DNA from: Rubeoparvulum massiliense
GTDB taxonomy: Bacteria > Bacillota > Bacilli > Rubeoparvulales > Rubeoparvulaceae
Length of the DNA: 64,000 bases
NCBI RefSeq assembly: GCF_001049895.1
Contig: NZ_CVPE01000005.1
Span: 310,001 to 374,000, forward strand
Direction: 5' to 3'
Shown piece by piece: positions 17,495-25,225 of the stretch (its first letter is position 1; each line of letters opens with the position of its first letter). The translations under genes and the position numbers were made by a program. A model generated the notes under the pieces. The model searched no databases and was not told the origin of the DNA. It saw nothing but the letters and a program-made list of their open reading frames with translations.

Positions 17495-18247
17495 TCACTC
17501 TTTCCAAGCATGATAGAGAAAACGTGGGAGATCCAGCATCCGCTTCCAGCGTGAAGGCTGCTTCAGCAGACGATAGAGCCACTCCATATGAATGGACTGC
17601 ACCCATTGCGGTGCCCGCTTCACCTTCCCCGCCATGACATCAAGGCTTCCCCCTAAACCAATCATCAGCATCGGTGGAAGCTCCTCACGATAGCGAGCGA
17701 TCCACTCCTCCTGCCGAGGTGCTCCCATGGCCACCACCAGGAGATCGGGCTTGGCCTCTTGGATACGTTCCACAATCCTTCCTTCCGCTTCAGGAGGAAA
17801 GTAACCATGCTGCCGTCCCACTACACGGACACCGGGAAAACGTTCTTTGATCTTCGCTTCTGCTCCTGTATTGGCATCGGGAGAGGCACCGAGCAGGAAG
17901 ACTGACCAACCCTTCGTCTCACCCACCTGTAGAAGTGCTTGGAAGAGGTCGTAACCAGTCACCCGTTCATAGATGGGCTGGTTGCGCCACTTGGCTGCTA
18001 TCACAATCCCGATCCCATCCGGTGTCACCATCTCGGCCTCCTGCAAAATCCGGCGAAATGAGAGATTTCGTTGTGCCATCATCACGATCTCCGGATTGGC
18101 TGTCACCACATGGGTGGCTTCCTTCGCTTCAATCCGTTGCGTGCACCAATCCACCGTCTCAGCAAAGGTGAGGGTGGAAAATGGGATATCTAGAATCAAA
18201 GTGGTTGGCAAGCCTCCATGGTGGCTTGCCTGTTTATTATTCACCAT
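17495..18247 (-). CDS. tagA: WecG/TagA/CpsF-family glycosyltransferase
   Basis: The 250-residue cytoplasmic or peripheral enzyme has the family's conserved blocks: HVVTANPEIVMMAQ, MVTPDGIGIVIAA (catalytic Asp), FLLGASPDANTGAEAKIKERFPG, VAMGAPRQEEWI and GLGGSLDVMAGKVKRAPQW. TagA adds ManNAc to lipid-linked GlcNAc made by TagO, completing the linkage unit. The neighbouring tagO-like gene in the same direction supports that pairing. The start is at the ATG preceded by AAGGAAG; an adjacent GTG gives one more residue. Family assignment is firm. Whether the product is teichoic acid linkage or another wall polymer is not determined here. Confidence 0.9.
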   Translation of the reverse strand: MVNNKQASHHGGLPTTLILDIPFSTLTFAETVDWCTQRIEAKEATHVVTANPEIVMMAQRNLSFRRILQEAEMVTPDGIGIVIAAKWRNQPIYERVTGYDLFQALLQVGETKGWSVFLLGASPDANTGAEAKIKERFPGVRVVGRQHGYFPPEAEGRIVERIQEAKPDLLVVAMGAPRQEEWIARYREELPPMLMIGLGGSLDVMAGKVKRAPQWVQSIHMEWLYRLLKQPSRWKRMLDLPRFLYHAWKE

Positions 18248-18376
18248 CACAAATCTTCCTTTACATCAGCATCTGCATCTCTAGATGTTTATTTATTTCG
18301 TTGTTTCGTTTATCGAACCGTCTCGTGCATCCACTTGATTAGACGCACAATATATGAAAAGGTTACCAATCTGTTA

Positions 18377-18931
18377 TCAGTTCTCTCTGAAACCGCTAAT
18401 AAACCAGCCTATGAATTGAATCAATGCGATGATGATTAAGATGACCAGTGCGCCTGCTCCATCGATCATCACATCGGTCCAAGAGGCAAGACGTCCAGGG
18501 GTAAAATACTGATGCAATTCATCGAGGATAGCATACAGGATGGTTAGAAAAAAAGCGACGGGATAGGTACGCCAGCCTAAGCGTGGCCAATATCGCTGTA
18601 AGATCAGCCATGTCACAAGGGCTAGAAAGGCAAACGCCACGATATGCGCTACCTTGCGGATCAAAAACTCCAGAAAAGCAGGCACTCCTCGTGTTGCGAT
18701 GCTGATCTCTCGCCCTTCATAGATGAATGTCCAATCCCCTAGCTTCGCTTCCACCCAAGCCCGATCCACATGCTGTGCCAAGAATGGACGAATATCCTGG
18801 ACCTGATAGGGCTGTGATGAGAAGATAAAGATGACGCCCAGCCAGAATAAGAGGAGAAGCCACCAGAAGTAGCTCCTCCGACCATATGAACGTTTTTGAA
18901 CAGCATGTTTATTCTCATTCTTCATCGCCAT
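18377..18931 (-). CDS. VanZ-family membrane protein
   Basis: The protein has 184 residues. Hydrophobic segments lie near 22-38, 90-110, 122-140 and 157-177. The VanZ motifs are FLIRKVAHIVAFAFLALVTW and DELHQYFTPGRLASWTDVMIDGAGA. VanZ in Tn1546 gives low-level teicoplanin resistance; most chromosomal relatives have no known role. It lies between wall-polymer genes and the exported SAM-enzyme genes, with no overlap. A cell-envelope role is likely, but no specific resistance can be inferred. Confidence 0.9.
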   Translation of the reverse strand: MAMKNENKHAVQKRSYGRRSYFWWLLLLFWLGVIFIFSSQPYQVQDIRPFLAQHVDRAWVEAKLGDWTFIYEGREISIATRGVPAFLEFLIRKVAHIVAFAFLALVTWLILQRYWPRLGWRTYPVAFFLTILYAILDELHQYFTPGRLASWTDVMIDGAGALVILIIIALIQFIGWFISGFREN

Positions 18932-18987
18932 AATTCCTCGTATCTAAAATTTACTCTAATCCACACTTTCTATTCATGTAGTACATC

Positions 18988-20034
18988 TTACTTCTTTATC
19001 TTTGTGATCTCAATACTCCATTCTGCCCCAGATCCCACTTGATGCACTGCTGCAAAATTATCCATATTGATGGCCAGTGATAGGTTCATCAAGCTATTGA
19101 AGTAAAGCAAGGGCTCTCCTTCCTCTACACCACCGAAGCTGTATTGGTAGGGAATCGTTCCTTCATATATTAATGCTTTTTCATGATAGATTTTTACGAG
19201 GAACTGATCACCGTACTGAGGCTTCCACTGATCGAAAAGCTTCTTATCAATATTGGTCCACACATTGCCATATTGAATATCCAGGATGGGAATATTGCCC
19301 TTGAATACCCCATTCTTCAGCTCCGCCTTTTGATAAGGAATGGCTGTCACTTTGGCTTCTAATAAAGGACCCACTTCCTCAAAGCTGATCTGCCCTGAAG
19401 CAAGGCGTGCCCCTGTATAGGCATAGACGTCTCGTCCATGGAAGGTATAGGATTCCTCTGAGCCTTCTAGGCGATTCTTCGTCTCATCGATCTGCCGCAC
19501 TGCTTCCACACCCATGGACTCTGCCACCAAGCCGAAGCTGCCGTTATCGGGTCCCACAAAATAATGGCCTGTCTTTGTTTTCAACACAATGGATGAGCGC
19601 TCTGTCCCCACACCTGGATCCACCACAGAGACAAACACCGTTCCTGCTGGCCAATAGCTAGCGGTCTGCATCAAGCGGTAAGCACCCTCCCAAATATCAT
19701 AGGCAGGGATCTCATGGGTCAAATCAAACATGGCCAACTCACGATCGACGCCAAAGGCTACCCCTTTCATGGCTGACACCGCCCCGTCCTTCAAGCCAAA
19801 GTCCGACTGAAGGACCAATGCATTTCGCTCTACCTTCTTCATTTGTATTTGTTCTTCAGCCACCCCTTGATTCCCTGCTGACGAAGCTGGCAGATCTGAT
19901 GGAGCTGGTTGAACTGGCTGAGCTGTTTGATTCCCTTGCCCATCATTGCCAGCTGTACTCGCGAACGCCGGCTGAATCAACACCACCACAAGCACCAACG
20001 CCAAAGCTGTAAATACTAAACGTTTCCATTGCAT
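18988..20034 (-). CDS. Exported SAM hydroxide adenosyltransferase (DUF62) homologue
   Basis: The protein has 348 residues. An N-terminal signal sequence (hydrophobic 7-22, cut after PAFA) and a Gln/Pro-rich linker (30-65) precede a DUF62 domain. Characterised DUF62 enzymes hydrolyse S-adenosylmethionine to adenosine and methionine using an Asp-Arg-His set. Here VVDPGVGTER gives D139 and R146, and TFHGRDVYA gives H199, with QSDFGLKDG and GPDNG as substrate-binding loops. The set argues for the hydroxide rather than the halogenase type. Start at the ATG after GAGGGGAGAG. The export signal is surprising for a SAM-using enzyme. It is a paralogue of the next gene upstream. Confidence 0.87.
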   Translation of the reverse strand: MQWKRLVFTALALVLVVVLIQPAFASTAGNDGQGNQTAQPVQPAPSDLPASSAGNQGVAEEQIQMKKVERNALVLQSDFGLKDGAVSAMKGVAFGVDRELAMFDLTHEIPAYDIWEGAYRLMQTASYWPAGTVFVSVVDPGVGTERSSIVLKTKTGHYFVGPDNGSFGLVAESMGVEAVRQIDETKNRLEGSEESYTFHGRDVYAYTGARLASGQISFEEVGPLLEAKVTAIPYQKAELKNGVFKGNIPILDIQYGNVWTNIDKKLFDQWKPQYGDQFLVKIYHEKALIYEGTIPYQYSFGGVEEGEPLLYFNSLMNLSLAINMDNFAAVHQVGSGAEWSIEITKIKK

Positions 20035-20190
20035 TCCAATCTCTCCCCTCAAGTTTGTACTAACATCCAGCTCCATTATATACAATATAAGGGGTTATAC
20101 CTAATATTTTCTTCACACTGTCATTCGTGTCCTCTGCGCCACCACACTATCAGCCCCACCTACATCATACTCAACCTAACGCACCCCAAA

Positions 20191-20244
20191 TAAAAAAGCA
20201 TGTATCGTTGGGCTAAGTATAGCGAAGCTCCAACGATACATGCT
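20191..20244 (-). terminator. Long hairpin terminator between the two SAM-enzyme genes
   Basis: A perfect 15-bp stem (AGCATGTATCGTTGG at 20197-20211 with 20230-20244) is followed on the minus strand by TTTTTT. It closes the unit holding the upstream lipoprotein gene, so the downstream paralogue has its own promoter. Confidence 0.85.
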
Positions 20245-20303
20245 TTCCTAATGATATATTCTCTTCTTCCTAGCTGTTACGTAAAAGTGCAAATAAAAGT
20301 TTT

Positions 20304-20383
20304 GAAGCGTGTGTTGTAGGGTAAGAGCAGCGACACCGCAACCTCTGGTTGCAGGAGCGCGAAGACCCTACTACACACGCTTC
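20304..20383. repeat. Structured ~80-nt element, copy 1
   Basis: The outer 19-bp stem (GAAGCGTGTGTTGTAGGGT and its partner, one T-T mismatch) encloses a ~40-base core with its own GCAACC-TCT-GGTTGC hairpin. The core is almost identical to that of copy 2 at 22323-22404, although the outer stems differ in sequence. No T tract follows on either strand, which argues against a simple terminator. It lies ~23 bases after the lipoprotein SAM-enzyme gene. Confidence 0.75.
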
Positions 20384-20405
20384 TACCAATTCTTATTTCA
20401 CTTTC

Positions 20406-21407
20406 TTATTTCACTTTACTAACCTTCATTGTCCAATCATTCCCTGCATATACTTCATGAACATCAGAGAAGCTGTCCATGTTAATAGCAGCAGATAGAT
20501 AGAGCAATTCATTTAAGTAAAGCAATGGTTGACCTTCTTCAACATCACCGAAGGTATGGCAATATTTCATATCGCCTGCGTAAACTTGCTTGTCACCTTG
20601 GTAGAATTCTACGTGAACCATATCACCAATCTTAATACCAAGCTCGTCTACAAGATCTTTTCCGATATTACTCCATACGTTTCCGTATTGCACATCAAGA
20701 ATTGGAATATTACCAGATAGTACGTCATCCTTCAATTCTGCTTTTTGATAAGGCATGGTAACCACTTCAGCAGGTAGCTCTGGACCTACTTCTTCATAAG
20801 TGATGGTACCAGAAGCTAGACGTGCACCGGTATAGGCATAAACGTCACGACCATGGAAGGTATAGGAATCTTCAGAGCCTTGAAGACGGTTCTTAGATTC
20901 ATCAATTTCCCGAATGGATTCAATACCAAGATCCTCTGCAACCAATCCTAAAGTACCATTGTCAGGAGTTACAAAGTAGTGGCCTGCTTTGTCCTTCATT
21001 ACAACAGATTTGCGATCTGTACCGACACCAGGGTCTACTACAGAAACAAAAACAGTTCCTTCTGGCCAGTAAGCAGCAACTTGGTATAAACGATAGGATG
21101 CTTCCCAGATATTATAAGCAGGAATTTCATGAGTTACATCAAACATTTTTAATTCAGGGTCAACACCAAAGGCTACCCCTTTCATTGCAGAGACGGCAGA
21201 GTCTTTAAGACCAAAGTCCGTCATGAAAACAAGAGCATGTGGTGCGTCAGCTGCTTCTGTTGGTGCATCTGTTGCAGGAGCTTCAGCAGGTGCTTCTGCT
21301 GGTGCTTCGTTCTTCGTAGCGCTATCATCACTATTACAGCCAAATAGTGTGAAGCTAAGAGCGAGCACAATTGTCAATAATAATGTTAGTCGACGATGTT
21401 GTTTCAT
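20406..21407 (-). CDS. Lipoprotein SAM hydroxide adenosyltransferase (DUF62) homologue
   Basis: The protein has 333 residues. The lipoprotein signal peptide ends LSFTLFGC (Cys24). An Ala/Pro/Glu-rich linker (30-56) precedes a DUF62 domain with MTDFGLKDS, VVDPGVGTDR (D125, R132), TPDNG and TFHGRDVYA (H185). These match the residues of SAM-hydrolysing DUF62 enzymes. The domain is close to that of the downstream paralogue, pointing to a tandem duplication. The enzyme should be tethered outside the membrane, where no SAM source is obvious, so the true substrate may be different. The ATG at 21407 is chosen because the lipoprotein signal follows directly; a longer start at 21446 adds 13 charged residues. 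Confidence 0.87.
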   Translation of the reverse strand: MKQHRRLTLLLTIVLALSFTLFGCNSDDSATKNEAPAEAPAEAPATDAPTEAADAPHALVFMTDFGLKDSAVSAMKGVAFGVDPELKMFDVTHEIPAYNIWEASYRLYQVAAYWPEGTVFVSVVDPGVGTDRKSVVMKDKAGHYFVTPDNGTLGLVAEDLGIESIREIDESKNRLQGSEDSYTFHGRDVYAYTGARLASGTITYEEVGPELPAEVVTMPYQKAELKDDVLSGNIPILDVQYGNVWSNIGKDLVDELGIKIGDMVHVEFYQGDKQVYAGDMKYCHTFGDVEEGQPLLYLNELLYLSAAINMDSFSDVHEVYAGNDWTMKVSKVK

Positions 21408-21637
21408 CAACTTGTACCCCTTTCTCTTTTCTGTATGGTCTAGCAATTCAGTCCCATTCTAAACCAGCCATTGAATAAGGCAATGGAGAACACAGAAAAT
21501 GAGGGAAAAGTGCTCCCTCTCACACAATAAGTTTCAATCCTTATTCAAATATGTGACTTTTTTCACTAATTTCTACTTCTTTTTTACATGCCCTCCATTG
21601 TGAAGAAGAATTGGCTTTGAAGATTAGTATAGTCAAA

Positions 21638-21779
21638 AGAAAATAGACCACCCTTATGACCTAGAATAACTTAAGAATGGTCTATTTCACAAATGACTTG
21701 AGCCTGCCACTCTTTTATGAGGGCAACTGTTGTATCGACCATAGGTGTTAGCGCACCTACGGTCTTTTTTATTTATGCT
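21638..21779. pseudogene. Decayed copy of the type I toxin locus (3' part)
   Basis: The segment repeats the 3' region of the toxin locus at 21986-22126. It shares AAATAGACCACCCTTATGACC, the block GAGCCTGCCACTCTT, GAGGGC(A/G)ACTGTTGTA and a terminator hairpin GACCATAGGTG...CACCTACGGTC with T6. The toxin reading frame is reduced to its last codons (KRK-stop at 21645-21647). The terminator stem has one mismatch here but is perfect in the intact copy. Confidence 0.7.
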
Positions 21780-21916
21780 AAAATTAACAATACCATTTGC
21801 TACTATTTTTGTAAACACATTTATTGGATTGTATGGTATTATATATCTTATACAATAGTTAGGCTCCTTAAGGGTGGTCTGGCTCACTCCATTCCATATG
21901 GAAGGGGGTGAGGCTG

Positions 21917-21994
21917 ATGTCAGTATACCATGCATTATCACTAATGCTCACATTTGGTGTATTGATCATAATGCTACTAGATAAAAGGAAATAG
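21917..21994 (+). CDS. Small holin-like toxin peptide (type I toxin)
   Basis: A 25-residue open frame, MSVYHALSLMLTFGVLIIML then LDKRK, starts 6-12 bases after GGAAGGGGGTGAGG. One hydrophobic helix with a short charged C-terminus and the N-terminal pattern (M)SVYxALxLM matches the Firmicutes holin-like toxin family (Hol_Tox), whose members are type I toxins controlled by an antisense RNA. The 3' side carries the structured region expected for such a locus. It is too short for ordinary gene finders. Toxicity is inferred from the family. Confidence 0.72.
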   Translation: MSVYHALSLMLTFGVLIIMLLDKRK

Positions 21995-22118
21995 ACCACC
22001 CTTATGACCCACAAGTTATAGGGTGGTCTATTCCATAGACCTATTAGAGCCTGCCACTCTTATATGAGGGCGACTGTTGTACCGACCATAGGTGCGTCAA
22101 CACCTATGGTCTTTCTTA
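21986..22118 (-). ncRNA. Putative antisense antitoxin RNA overlapping the toxin 3' region
   Basis: By analogy with known type I loci, an antisense RNA should run on the minus strand across the toxin's 3' end. A stem AATAGACCACCC with GGGTGGTCTATT (21990-22032), followed on the minus strand by TTTCCTTTTAT, would be its terminator. The opposite terminator at 22084-22111 would end the toxin mRNA. No promoter was identified with certainty, so limits are approximate. Confidence 0.45.
22084..22118 (+). terminator. Toxin mRNA terminator
   Basis: A perfect 11-bp stem (GACCATAGGTG/CACCTATGGTC) with a 6-base loop is followed by TTTCTTATTTT on the plus strand. The decayed copy at 21737-21764 has the same hairpin with one mispair. 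Confidence 0.85.
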
Positions 22119-22322
22119 TTTTATGCTTTATTTAAGTATAACATAACATATTTATTTATAGAAGTAAATTTCATCCAATTATACAACATCACTTCAATTG
22201 AGACTCGTAGATTTACGAAATACAGGATGTACTACCGTCGACGTTGCAACAGAATGTTGCGTTCTTAGTCGACATTCCTTTATCCTTCCACTCACCTCAT
22301 ACTATTGTAAATCAGTTGATTT

Positions 22323-22404
22323 GAAGTTGGGGGGTGTGGGGTTAGAGCAGCGACACCGCAACCTCCGGTTGCAGGAGCGCGAAAACCCTACACCCCCCAA
22401 CTTC
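22323..22404. repeat. Structured ~80-nt element, copy 2
   Basis: The outer 21-bp stem begins GAAGTTGGGGGGTGTGGGG and pairs with only one G-T wobble. It encloses a core that differs from copy 1 in the hairpin loop (TCC instead of TCT) and at the core edges. The pieces AGAGCAGCGACACC and AGGAGCGCGAA flank the inner GCAACC/GGTTGC hairpin in both. It lies 9 bases after the M20 gene that ends the long transporter operon. No T tract follows on either strand. Confidence 0.75.
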
Positions 22405-22413
22405 CACCACAGC

Positions 22414-23604
22414 TTATTTACTCAATAACGTATCAAGTACTAATTGTGCCATCAACCCCGCTCCAATGGGCAGCACCCGTTCATCCAACTGAAACTGCGG
22501 ATCATGCAAGGGTTTCTGCACAGGACGATCCGGTAAGGCGCAGCCTAGCCAGAAGAAGGCACCGGGAATGCGCTGGAGAAAACGACTAAAATCCTCGCCT
22601 CCCATGGAGGGTTGAATGGCAGGTGTATTGCCTGTACCAAGGAGATGATGTGCTGTTTTTCGGACCTGTTCCACCCAATGGGCTGAATTGAAGGTGACGG
22701 GATAGCCTTCTTGGAATTGCACGGTGGCACGAGCACCCATGGCTTCCGCCACCTGTTCTACCACTTGATGTAAACGTTCCTTCAAGAGGAGACGAACCTT
22801 GGGATCGAGAGAACGTGTAGTTCCCTCCAACACCACCTCATCAGCGATCACATTGTAGCGGTACCCACCGGTTATTTTTCCAATAGTGAGGACGGCTGGC
22901 TCCAAGGGATTGATATTACGGCTGACGATGGTCTGAAGGGCATTAATCATCTGGGCTGCCACCACAATGGCATCGAGACCTTGATGTGGCATACTCGCAT
23001 GCCCACCTGCACCATGAATGGTGATGGTAAAGCCATCGGAGTTGGCCATAATCGCACCTTCCTTCACCCCAATGGTCCCCACTGGTAGATCAGGCCAGAC
23101 ATGCTGTCCATAGATCACATCGGGTAGATACTGGTCAAAGAGCCCATCATCCATCATAGGCTGAGCGCCACCATGGGGCACTTGCTCCTCCGCAGGCTGA
23201 AAGATAAAGAGCACACGACCTGGCAGCTCTGCCTGATACTCCTTGAGGATGGCTGCTGCACCTAGAAGCATGGCAGTATGGGCATCATGACCACAGGCAT
23301 GCATGACACCTGGGCGCATGGAGATCACCGGTCCCTCATTCTTTTCAAGAATAGGCAGGGCGTCCATGTCAGCGCGTAAAGCAACGGTTTTTCCAGGCTT
23401 CCCTCCCTCTAAGATCCCTAATACTCCGGTCTTAGCGAAGCCGGTTTTATATGGGATTTCCAAACGTCCTAACTCTGCTTGGACAAAAGCAGAGGTTTCC
23501 ACCTCGTCGCCACTTAACTCAGGATATTGGTGGAGATGGCGTCGCATCTGAACCAAATGCTCACCCCAATGCGCAGCGATCTCTTCTAATTGCAGTTTCA
23601 TCAT
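22414..23604 (-). CDS. M20-family amidohydrolase (HipO/AbgB-like)
   Basis: This 396-residue metal-dependent amidohydrolase has ALRADMDALPI, the metal site HACGHDAHTAM and FQPAEEQ, a dimerisation domain (~185-300, GAGGHASMPHQG) and a C-terminal catalytic lobe with SMGGEDFSRFLQ. Relatives remove N-acyl or aminobenzoyl groups from amino acids (hippurate hydrolase, N-acetyl-diaminopimelate deacetylase, AbgA/B). The adjacent AbgT-type transporter suggests aminobenzoyl-glutamate or another N-acyl amino acid as substrate. The ATG-ATG start follows AAGGAGG. It is the last gene of a minus-strand operon. Exact substrate cannot be read from sequence. Confidence 0.88.
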   Translation of the reverse strand: MMKLQLEEIAAHWGEHLVQMRRHLHQYPELSGDEVETSAFVQAELGRLEIPYKTGFAKTGVLGILEGGKPGKTVALRADMDALPILEKNEGPVISMRPGVMHACGHDAHTAMLLGAAAILKEYQAELPGRVLFIFQPAEEQVPHGGAQPMMDDGLFDQYLPDVIYGQHVWPDLPVGTIGVKEGAIMANSDGFTITIHGAGGHASMPHQGLDAIVVAAQMINALQTIVSRNINPLEPAVLTIGKITGGYRYNVIADEVVLEGTTRSLDPKVRLLLKERLHQVVEQVAEAMGARATVQFQEGYPVTFNSAHWVEQVRKTAHHLLGTGNTPAIQPSMGGEDFSRFLQRIPGAFFWLGCALPDRPVQKPLHDPQFQLDERVLPIGAGLMAQLVLDTLLSK

Positions 23605-23649
23605 TCTGCCTCCTTGTGTGAATCGTATGATCGATTTGGGTTACATAAT

Positions 23650-25185
23650 CTAGCGCATCAACATGCCGATCCCTGGTCCAATTGGAATCCCTAGTAGTAC
23701 CCAAGCTACCATGAGCACGGTCCAGCTGATTAAGAAGAAGATGGAGTAAGGTAACATCGTAGACATGAGGGTACCAAAGCCGGCATTTTTACTATATTGG
23801 CGCATGGCAATGAGAATAATCGGTAGGTAGGGATTGAGGGGTGTAATGACATTGGTAGAGGAATCCCCAATCCGATATGCCAGTTGAATAAAGGCGGGGT
23901 CATAGTTGAGAATCATGAACATGGGCACGAAGACTGGCGCCATCAAGGCCCATTGTGCTGAGCCACTAAAGATAAAGAGGTTCAAGAAGGCGGTTAGGAT
24001 AATAAACCCAATAATCGTCGACATCCCTGTGAGATTTAAGGCAGTGAGGAGATCGGCTCCCTTCACGGCCAACCAAATATCCAGATTACTATACTTAAAG
24101 TAGGCGATGAATTGGGCAGCAGCAAAGATCAGAACAATGAAGCCTGCCATATCCTTCATCGCTTCGCCCATTAAGTGAGGAATATCGCGACTACCCTTAA
24201 TCCTTCCCACGGTTACCCCATAGGTGATAGCCATAATCACCACCGCAAAGAGGATGAGGGGTACGATACCCTGAAAGAACGGAGATTTATGAAATGGCTC
24301 ACCTGGTGCACTATTGAGCCAACCATTGGCTGGGATGGTGATCAATGCGATAACTGCTGCATAGAATAAGAACGCGATACCTGAACGGCGTAAGCCGCGG
24401 ATCTCCTGGGGGCTAATCTCTTCTAGCGCCTGCTGGATCTCCCCTTCATATACGCCCAGCTTGGGCTCTACCAAACGTTCCGTCACCCAGGTCCCCACCA
24501 GTGATAGCACCAAAACAGAAAACGCCATGAAGTAGTAGTTATCCACAATGGATACCTCTAAGCCAGGAGTAATGGTCTGTGCAATGGGCGTGGTAATCCC
24601 CGCCATTAACGCATCGGTACCTGCAGGGATGAGATTCGCCGTAAAACCAGCACCTACCCCGGCGAAACCTGCTGCTAAGCCTGCCAAGGGGTGACGACCC
24701 AGATGATAGAAGACTGTTGCAGCTAGCGGAGGTACGATAACAAATGCCGCATCCGACGCCAGATTGCCCATGACCCCAGCAAAAACCACAGCGAAGGTAA
24801 CCAGGCGAGCTGGCGCATTGAGGATCACCCGCCGCATAAAGGTCTCAATCAGTCCTACCTTATCGGCAAGACCCATCCCTAGCATCATCACCAAGACCAA
24901 GCCCAAGGGCTGAAATCCGGAGAAATTCTTCAGCATGGAAGAGAGGATAAAGGTGAGACCCTCTTTGGAAACCATATTCTGTACAGTTACCTCTTCCCCT
25001 GAGCCTGGATGGACCACTTGGGCACCGAGGGAACTTGCTAACCAGGAAAGAGCAATCATGATAACCGCCAGATAAATAAAGATCATGAAAGGATGGGGCA
25101 AGCGATTCCCTACCCGTTCCACCACATCTAAAAAGCGCATGAAAAAGCCACGTTTTCCATGAACCTGTACCGTTGGTTGACTCAC
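23650..25185 (-). CDS. AbgT-family transporter
   Basis: The 511-residue polytopic protein has about 11-13 membrane segments and AbgT-family features: NRLPHPFMIFIYLA near the N-terminus, GNLASDAAFVIVPPLAA, FTANLIPAGTDALMAGIT, and RIGDSSTNVITPLNPYLPIIL near the C-terminus. AbgT of E. coli imports p-aminobenzoyl-glutamate; other members export sulfonamides. The GTG at 25185 follows AAGGTGGGA. A TTG at 25233 would overlap the upstream peptidase stop and is a less likely start. Flanking by two M20 hydrolase genes supports uptake and hydrolysis of an N-acyl or aminobenzoyl dipeptide. Confidence 0.9.
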   Translation of the reverse strand: MSQPTVQVHGKRGFFMRFLDVVERVGNRLPHPFMIFIYLAVIMIALSWLASSLGAQVVHPGSGEEVTVQNMVSKEGLTFILSSMLKNFSGFQPLGLVLVMMLGMGLADKVGLIETFMRRVILNAPARLVTFAVVFAGVMGNLASDAAFVIVPPLAATVFYHLGRHPLAGLAAGFAGVGAGFTANLIPAGTDALMAGITTPIAQTITPGLEVSIVDNYYFMAFSVLVLSLVGTWVTERLVEPKLGVYEGEIQQALEEISPQEIRGLRRSGIAFLFYAAVIALITIPANGWLNSAPGEPFHKSPFFQGIVPLILFAVVIMAITYGVTVGRIKGSRDIPHLMGEAMKDMAGFIVLIFAAAQFIAYFKYSNLDIWLAVKGADLLTALNLTGMSTIIGFIILTAFLNLFIFSGSAQWALMAPVFVPMFMILNYDPAFIQLAYRIGDSSTNVITPLNPYLPIILIAMRQYSKNAGFGTLMSTMLPYSIFFLISWTVLMVAWVLLGIPIGPGIGMLMR

Positions 25186-25225
25186 ACTCCCACCTTCTTT
25201 CTTTGATTTTTGAATGTTCTGTCTC

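Noticed and set aside
21687-21941. 84-residue minus-strand open frame across the toxin locus
   Set aside because: It covers the terminator hairpins and the toxin region antisense; better explained as non-coding structure plus the 25-residue plus-strand peptide.
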